From NCBI GenBank assembly GCA_029532625.1, contig JARFXM010000008.1, positions 2,356,001-2,420,000 on the forward strand: a stretch of 64,000 nt of DNA. Reading direction: 5' to 3'. The notes beneath the pieces were generated by a model. That model was not told the DNA's origin. It ran no database searches and saw only the letters and a list, made by a program, of their open reading frames with translations. A program made the translations under genes and the position numbers. Of the stretch, positions 57,511-64,000 are shown in pieces (the stretch's first letter is position 1; every line of letters begins with the position of its first letter). This stretch comes from Lomentospora prolificans. Taxonomy: Eukaryota > Ascomycota > Sordariomycetes > Microascales > Microascaceae.

Positions 57511-60248
57511 CTAGGGTCGGGGGAATGCACCCCTGGGAACACCAGGAGGCGGGGGCATGCCCCTAGCATCAAAGTGGCCGGCGGGTCCTCCAGGTCCACC
57601 AAAACCGTGGACATCACCGGGAGGACCTCCCTGAAATCCGCCTACACCGGGGGGAGGGAAGAAGCCGGGCGGAGCACCGTAGATGCCGGGAGGGGGCTGC
57701 ATGTTCCTCGGCGGCATACCACCCATAGCTTCGGGGCCGGGAAATCCAGGACCACCTGGAGGGAAGTTGGGTGGGTACATGGCAGGAGGCAAAGGAATGT
57801 TCCGGCTGAGACCGCCGGGGAGGCCAGGAGGAGGCATCATCGGTCGCTGCTGAGGACCGCCAACACCGACGCCTTGAGGCATCCAGTTGGGGCCACCGGG
57901 CCCCATCTGATCGAGGCCAGGGGGAGGAGGCGGGCGCTGCAAAATCTGGGTCGGCTGCGGCTGCGGCCCGCGAGGTTCAGGCTCGCCGTGGTGGAAAGGA
58001 GGCTCGTCAATGAAGCCGGGGGGTTGGTGTCGCATCTGGCGCTGCTGCTGCTGGTGTTGCTGCTGATGTTGCTGCTGAGGATGCTGAGGGTGAGGCTGCT
58101 GCTGTTGAGACATTTGCTGGTGCTGAAGCTGAGGCTGGGGTCCCTGAGGCCCGTGCTGGTGAGGGAAGCGATTGTTCTGCACGAACTCCGACTCTCGCTC
58201 GGTTACGTGAGGAATGGGTGCCGACTTCTGCGGTTGCGGCATGCGCAACATCATCTGCTCCGTGCGAGGCGCTTCGGGCTGGCTTCGCATGAGGTTCATC
58301 AAAAATTCAGTGTTGCTGTTGTTTCGAGCGGCGTTCGAGTCGTTACGCTGGCCGCTGTCACCTCGGTGACCCACGAGATTTTGCAGCAACTGATCTTGAC
58401 GAGCTGCGGCAGTCTGATGAGGAAGCATGGGCTGGGGAGCAATTATATCCTGCATAGCCCAGGGCATCCTCTTGCGAGGGTCATCGGTGGGAGGTTCATT
58501 GGCGCCGTAAGGAACGTTGGCAGGCTCGGGCGATGTGGCGTTCGCAGCGGCTCTGACAGGAAACTCTGGCCCAACGGAGGAAACGGCAGGAGGTGCTTGA
58601 GAGGGCTCAGGGAAGGACGAAGGCCCCGCGGGGGCCGGGCTAACCTGCAACGACTGCTTCTGAAGCTTCATCAAGAGCTGCTGGAACGCGACCTTCTCTT
58701 CGTCAGGAGCAGGCAGGTTAGGTTCCAACTGGACGCCGCCGTTCGCGGACATAGGGGCTTGCTGCGGAGCGACCTCGCGAGGCTTCTTTTCTTCTTGGGC
58801 AGCATTAAAGAAAGACGTGAACCTAGACGATTTTCCTGGCAGCTTGGACCTAGCTCCCGCGGCGGCGTCGTTGGTCTCAGGAGCAGCGCCAGGAGTCGAA
58901 GTTTCGACAGAGGGAGGGGAGGCGAATGCCATAAAGAACTTATCGGGACCGGGCTCGACTGCCGGCGCGGATTCGGCCTTCTTTTGAGGTTCCGCGGGGG
59001 GTTCAACTGCCTGATTGGTAGGCTTGCTTGAGGCGCCGCCTTCGCGCGCCTTCATGCTTTCGAGGAACTTCTTGAAGTCCTCTTCCGTATGTCCGTCAGC
59101 CTTGTCGTCGGCGGGAGCATCCATCCACTCCGGATCCCGCTCGGCTTTTTGGTCACGGTCGCGTACCCAGCGACGGTCATATGTCCTTCCGGATGGTCGA
59201 TCTTCAAGGGCATCATTGTCTCGATCACGATCTCTCCAACTTTTAGCCCTATCAATGCGCTCGCGGGCAGTGAGGCCGTCATTCGGGGGTTCGTTCTTGA
59301 ACCAAGAGTCGGATTTTCCCCTGGTAGCGCCGTTGCGGGGCCTGCCTTCGTTGTTGTCTTCTCCGGCATCCCTATCTCTGGGTGCCGAGTCGTACGTTCG
59401 GCGGTTCACGTTGGGCTTGTCAGCATCGTCTCTATCGCGGGCGCGTCGGTCGTCGCGGTATCGGTCACCTCCGCCCATTCGGCCGTTGAAGCGCTCTGCG
59501 CCTTCGTGACCGAAGCTCTTTCGAGGCTTCACGGTACTCCAGCCTTCGTTGTCCTGGTCGCCCTCGCCACGTCGTCGATAATTGTTGTTCCTTCCGTCGC
59601 GGAAGCGGTCGCCGGTAGCGTCATTGTCGTTTCTGTTTCGGAAGTCGAAACGACCCCCTCGTGACTCGCCGTCCTTGTTGTTTTTATCGGGGTCGAACGC
59701 GCTCTTGGTACCTCGAAGACCGGCGTTAGGAAAGCCGGCTCGAGGAGCGCCAAAGCTGCCAATAGCAGTATCTTCCGGACCTGGGAGTAGTGAAGGTGCG
59801 TCAGTAACACAACGGGGGAATGTAAGGTTGGGACAACATCCAGAAGAGCGTAGAAGCTCCTCTGGATGCAAGCACATAGGTAGAGGGTACTAACTTGTTG
59901 TTGACCTCGACAGCAGCCTGTCAATGTTTCGGCGAGGATTCAAGTCAAAGGAGCCAATTGCGCCCTCTTGAGGCTTGGCCCTTTCGCTAGTCGTCTTATT
60001 TTGGGGACGAAATGTTTCGGGTGGTGGCCTACAGGACGGTACATTGATAAGCAACAGGCGCCGAAGAATTTAGATAGAAGAAAAAGGGAGCATTGGCGAA
60101 ACATTCTGTCTCGCGCCCATGAATGCGGAAGCAAGGAATCATCTTACCCCATCCAATCCTCGGCTGGAGGTAGTGCCGTGGGTTTGATACATAGCGGCGA
60201 GTCCCGCAAATGCAGCAAAAAATCTGTATCGTATCGTCTTGTCGTCAT
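57511..60248 (-). CDS. eIF4E-binding protein, 4E-T-like, 834 aa, three exons
   Basis: Exons by hand on the minus strand: 60248-60148, 60028-59895 and 59780-57511, frame unbroken, 834 residues. The first exon (34 codons) starts MTTRRYDTDFLLHLRDSP and carries a canonical eIF4E-binding YxxxxLL motif (Y6 to L12). Residues 100-270 are Arg/Asp-rich RGG/RD-like low complexity with GWSTVKPRKSFG, followed by WMGPPPE-type and DPEWMD (294-299) pieces as in the 4E-T family (human EIF4ENIF1). The C-terminal half is Gln/His-rich (630-665) and Pro/Gly-rich. It should bind the cap-binding factor eIF4E and repress translation or localise mRNA to granules. The second splice donor is GTTAGT, a less common form. 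Confidence 0.82.
58020..58125 (-). repeat. CAG-rich tract coding for a Gln/His run
   Basis: Repeated CAG and CAC codons on the minus strand (CTG on plus) within the last exon of the 4E-T-like gene, giving about 25 Gln among His and Pro. Typical prion-like or granule-forming sequence; prone to length change. Confidence 0.8.
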
Positions 60249-63000
60249 GGTGTCGGCGAGCTGATGCGACAAGATGGCATCAGGGCTCGGCTATTTTGAT
60301 GGTTGCTCAGATTATGATGCCCTCCCAGGTACGGACATGTGGAGAGCTGGAGGGAAACACTGAAGGAATTGGACCACAAAAGAGGTACGGGAGAAAAGAA
60401 GAAAACAAGGCGCGGCGCGTACGAGGCAGCCGCGACTTGCTCAGAGTATGAAACTATCTGGATCGAGAACGAATCGTGGAGCGTGGGCTCCAGGTGAGGT
60501 GGTGGGACGAGGTGTTTTGGCAAGGTCGGGAGACCCAATCGACGAAAGGGGATTGTAGGTGTGCGTTGGCAGGTCGTGGGCAATGGCTTTCGGGAGATGA
60601 GCACGGCGATGATCGGAGGATGGATATCGAGCAGAAGATTGTCGGATGGGTGTTGAGAAGAAGAGATCAGTCGTGGCAAAGCCTTCCTTTTTTTTTTCTT
60701 TTTCTTTTTTTTGCCTGCCGGGCTAGGCTGGGAGGAGGCCGGGGCCAGGCAAGGCAAGGGCAGTCACGTTGGAAGGTGCTGTGTGTCGGATTGAAGGGGG
60801 GAACGTGCGGGCTGGGTCGAGACTTCCGAGTCGAAAAGATCTATTTGTCGCAGAGAACAGGTAAATGGTACAGAGTTGAGATGGATAGCGGTTAGTTGAT
60901 GGCAGAGTTGAGACGAGGCTGATGAGGGAGGGTTTGAACAAGAGAGCAGTGGAATTGGTGGATGTTGAGAGTTATGGTTTACTAGAGGCAATATTATTTG
61001 AGGGCCGAGTTTGCAAGGAGAGATGATGGAATAAGGAACATTGAACCAAGCAGAGCCAGATCCACGTCCACACCAGTTGAGCTGTGGTTGTCGGTCACTG
61101 TGCTGGCAATCGCTCTGTGCGGGAGGAGCAAGGTACACCTGTGTTGGGCAGTGGGGGACGAGAGCCAGTTCTTACTGGTTGCTTGAACTGTTCGATGACT
61201 CTGGCCAGCTTGAACGGGATTTGATGGCTGGTACTTTAGTACTTGGTCAGTACCTCCTCCTTGGAGGCCCAAGCTTGTGGCACTCCACTTTGGCCTACCT
61301 GGCAATCTCATAATACATTGCACACTACCAAGGCTATAACGGGCATCACATTGCTGGCTACAGGCTGGCGCTCGCCACCCCTGACAGCTGTCCACCATGC
61401 TGGCTGGCTATCACGCGGCACTCAAAACACTAGAACTATGACCGGAGCAGCGAGAGAAGGAGCTCTGGCCAGAACACGTACCCAAGAGGTACCGAAGCGA
61501 CCCAGGTTCCAGTACTCGGTATATTAGGTGCCGTGGACCATTCGTAGATGATGCAGGCAGGTCTAATCAGTAGGCTGGCCAGACTCTCGTCACAATCCCT
61601 GGAAACAGGTGCTCTCCATTCGGTTCAAGGCAGGCGCCCCAGAACCCAGCCGAGTGTGGCTGCCTCTCGCTCTTCTTTCCCTTAGCTGCGCCAGCTATCG
61701 ACCTGCATCCAAGACAATCGACGACGACGAGGCCTCCATCTTTCCCTTGATGGCTGAATCCATCCGCATCCAACGTTAATAACCCTCGTCTCCTTCGCCT
61801 CGTCCATCACAGCACTATCAAAGCGTACTTCCTCTCCTCTCCCCGTTACGTTTACTCCCCCGTGCATCGAAAACTCTCCCCTTGGCACTCATCGCCTGGA
61901 TAATACCACCGGCAACCCACCCTCGGCTCGTGAAACCCGTGGCCGGTTGGGCTCCAACGCCAAATAACTATGCTATAAAGTTCCCTTCCTTTCGTAAAAT
62001 CCTCCCTCTTGTAAACCCCCCCTAAAAAAAAAGGCTTTCCTCTCGGGATTGGCCACACGTTGATCATTACTAGGCTTCGAGTGTCCCACATTATCAATCG
62101 ACACGAAGACGACAAATGAGATTGAAATTGAATTGTCAAAAAGGGGAAAAGAGGAAGAACCGGTGGGGTGGGGAATGTGCTGTTTTTCCTCGGGAGGTAA
62201 TAAAGACAAAGACGTGTGGTTCCGGATTTCTGGGTCCCCTAAAATTCGAGGAAGCTAAAAGACACACACCGCGCGCGGTTAGGGAAATTGGCCCGACCTC
62301 ATGAGAACCTCAGCCAACATGCCACTCCCCAACCGGGTCTTGACCACGCCAGCTGCAGCGGAGTCATCCCACGTCCGTAGTCACAGCACAGCTGGTGGGG
62401 TGCCTTCGTACAAACCCGCCAGCGCAAACTGGTAAGACGCTTACTGGTGTTGCTTGATTGGGTAAACTGGTCTACGGGCATTGAGAAATGGGCAAATCTT
62501 TCAGTCCTTGTTAGGTTTACAAGACGGAGTCACTACCGGCCAACGTGGCCCCGTAGGTGTGTAAATCGGTTGTTTACCGTGTACGATTGGACCGCTCTAT
62601 CATGGCGCTGAAGAAGGTGGGAAGCCAAGGTCGAGCTCGCACAGAAACCAATGCCGTCACCGAATCCTGGCTATTATTGGATATCCAACCCTTAAAAGAG
62701 ATGCCACACGAGAACCCTCGTATCGAGTTTTAGCTCACGAAGAGGGCCCTCGTATAAGTCTATACAAGCCATGGCTTCCTATGATGCTCAATCAGATGCT
62801 CCGGGCATGGTTTTTGAGGAGATATGCCTTCAGCTGCGAGGTTCGCGTGAGCAATCGTGAAAAGGAGCAAGAACAGGACACCATGGTGTAGATACTGTTA
62901 ATATTGTATTGGGATCTAGACCATTCCAATTGGGTATGCTAGTATCGAATCAAGAGCCAAGCTTTTTCTATTTTCCGTCGCAGAAACTCCAAACTCCAAA
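60249..63000. other. Intergenic of about 2.75 kb, no gene seen
   Basis: Upstream of the 4E-T-like gene and downstream of URB1. T-rich runs at 60689-60711, several GCTGGC copies between 61195 and 61410, and pyrimidine-rich stretches near 61780-61870. No frame with coding character. Confidence 0.45.
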
Positions 63001-64000
63001 TCATGCAACAACCTCAACCTCCCTCTCCCTCTTCATCATCCCCACAATCCCACCCCTACTCCACTTCTCCACATGTCCCTGATCACACGTCTCCCACACC
63101 CTCTCCATCAGAGCCTTCACAAGCGCTCGTTCTTCCTCCTCCTCGAGCCCGGCACCAAGGCTCTCCAACCAGCTCAGAACGCCGAACCTAGTTACCAGCG
63201 TTGTGCTACCCCCCTCTATGCATGTGGCCCTGTACAGAACCTTAAACACCTTCATCCGTAGACCCGACTTCATGTAAGGGTTACACGCGCTGGCAAACAC
63301 TTTCTCGAACCATCTTGTCTGGTGGAAAACACCGATATCACCCGGCCTCTGTAGACAGTCGAATAGAAATCCAAAGAGCCAGCTAAGTTCCGTATAGTAC
63401 TTGTCGTCGTCAGACGGTTCACCGTGAAGAACATCGTGAACCATTGGAATTTTTCCCGCGGGCCAGACCGGCGCACGAGTAAGATACTTGTTGACTTTAG
63501 GGTAAAGCGGATGTAAAGGGTTGATGAGTACGGGTAGAGAGTGGATTGCGAATGCGGTGAATGCTGAGGGCACGGGTCCCGTATTGACATGCCCACGGGC
63601 AGACTCGGCAAGCTCAGAGAGGAGCAGCCAGAGTTGATCACGTTCTGAGTGTGTGGAGGCGCGAATCTTGGCGGCGAGCTTAAGGATGTTGGTTAAGGCT
63701 TCCATACGAATGGAGGTGTGCTCAGAGCCCAGGAGACGGATGAGAGCGGCAGCATAGTCATCCTCGAGAATATCATCAATTCCCTTGTTGGCCCACTTTG
63801 TGAGGGCCGAGTTGTCCTCGGTCCCATCAAACGGCTCATGGAGCATTCCTTTAAGATGCTCTTGGCTGATGACGACTGTCTCTGCAGACTTCCCTTGCGC
63901 GGCCGTTGAGGTTCGTGACTTGACTTCGTCCGACTTCTTTGACTTGGACTTGCTCGTCCCGGCTCCCTTCGTAGACTTGGGCAGCTCGATCGTAGTCTTT
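63001..64000 (-). CDS. URB1: URB1 (NPA1) nucleolar ribosome-biogenesis protein, C-terminal part
   Basis: A frame stays open from the right edge to a stop at 63001, so about 332 C-terminal residues are present and the 5' part lies beyond the window. After a Lys/Ser-rich linker (KSKSKKSDEVKSRTSTAAQ) the sequence is an alpha-helical repeat: IRMEALTNILKLAAKIR, LWLLLSELAESAR, AIHSLPVLINPLHPLYPKVNKYLTRAPVWP and YYTELSWLFGFLFDCLQRPGD, the pattern of the URB1/NPA1 C-terminal domain. URB1 acts in the nucleolus in early assembly of the 60S subunit. The assignment rests on the NKYL/RAP/PVWP and DDKYYTELSWLFGFL signature; other parts of the gene were not seen. Confidence 0.8.
   Translation of the reverse strand, partial: KTTIELPKSTKGAGTSKSKSKKSDEVKSRTSTAAQGKSAETVVISQEHLKGMLHEPFDGTEDNSALTKWANKGIDDILEDDYAAALIRLLGSEHTSIRMEALTNILKLAAKIRASTHSERDQLWLLLSELAESARGHVNTGPVPSAFTAFAIHSLPVLINPLHPLYPKVNKYLTRAPVWPAGKIPMVHDVLHGEPSDDDKYYTELSWLFGFLFDCLQRPGDIGVFHQTRWFEKVFASACNPYMKSGLRMKVFKVLYRATCIEGGSTTLVTRFGVLSWLESLGAGLEEEEERALVKALMERVWETCDQGHVEKWSRGGIVGMMKREREVEVVA

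Noticed and set aside
57574..59031. 485-codon frame on the plus strand
   Set aside because: It lies wholly antisense to the last exon of the 4E-T-like gene. Its Leu/Arg/Gly-rich make-up is the mirror of the Gln/Pro/Arg codon bias on the other strand, so it is a shadow.

Overview
The window looks like a piece of a filamentous ascomycete chromosome (Pezizomycotina, most likely Sordariomycetes; the order cannot be fixed by eye). The reasons are short introns (about 50-110 bases) with GT-AG ends and CTAAC/CTAAT-type branch sites, pyrimidine-rich leaders before start codons, near 50% GC with GC-rich coding exons, and a eukaryotic gene set that includes a fungal Dicer. I recognise no operon, insertion sequence, CRISPR array, rRNA or tRNA gene. 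Exon boundaries below were worked out by hand from splice sites and reading-frame continuity.

Left part (1-10.6 kb). After a gene-free start come an unrecognised 642-residue protein (minus strand), a five-exon DUF866/CXXC zinc-binding protein, an RNase P/MRP Rpr2-Snm1 type subunit, the double zinc-finger protein ZPR1 and a cysteine-rich single-pass membrane protein. A block of about 10.4 kb without a convincing gene follows (10.6-21.0 kb). It holds only low-grade coding-like fragments, hairpins and simple repeats.

Middle (21-43 kb). A cyclin-box gene, a dual-specificity-phosphatase-fold gene and a large Dicer-like 1 gene (five exons, about 1776 residues) lie on the plus strand. A second gene-poor block (31.8-40.2 kb) precedes a serine-rich fungal-specific protein of 832 residues.

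Right part (43.8-64 kb) is compact housekeeping DNA: ubiquitin C-terminal hydrolase, mitochondrial RNA helicase SUV3, a longin R-SNARE, a small 78-residue protein, a G-patch-like protein, a membrane-anchored SDR oxidoreductase, the exocytic SM protein SEC1, an eIF4E-binding 4E-T-like protein whose short first exon was recovered here, and the C-terminal end of URB1 running off the right edge.

The genes do not form one pathway. Several themes recur: RNA metabolism (Dicer, SUV3, RNase P subunit, 4E-T-like, URB1) and membrane fusion (R-SNARE, SEC1). The most distinctive points are the repeated acidic DL(I/V)(D/E)L motifs in front of the Dicer helicase, the unusual active-site surroundings of the phosphatase, the hidden eIF4E-binding first exon, and the frequency of GCTGGC/GCCAGC motifs in the non-coding blocks.
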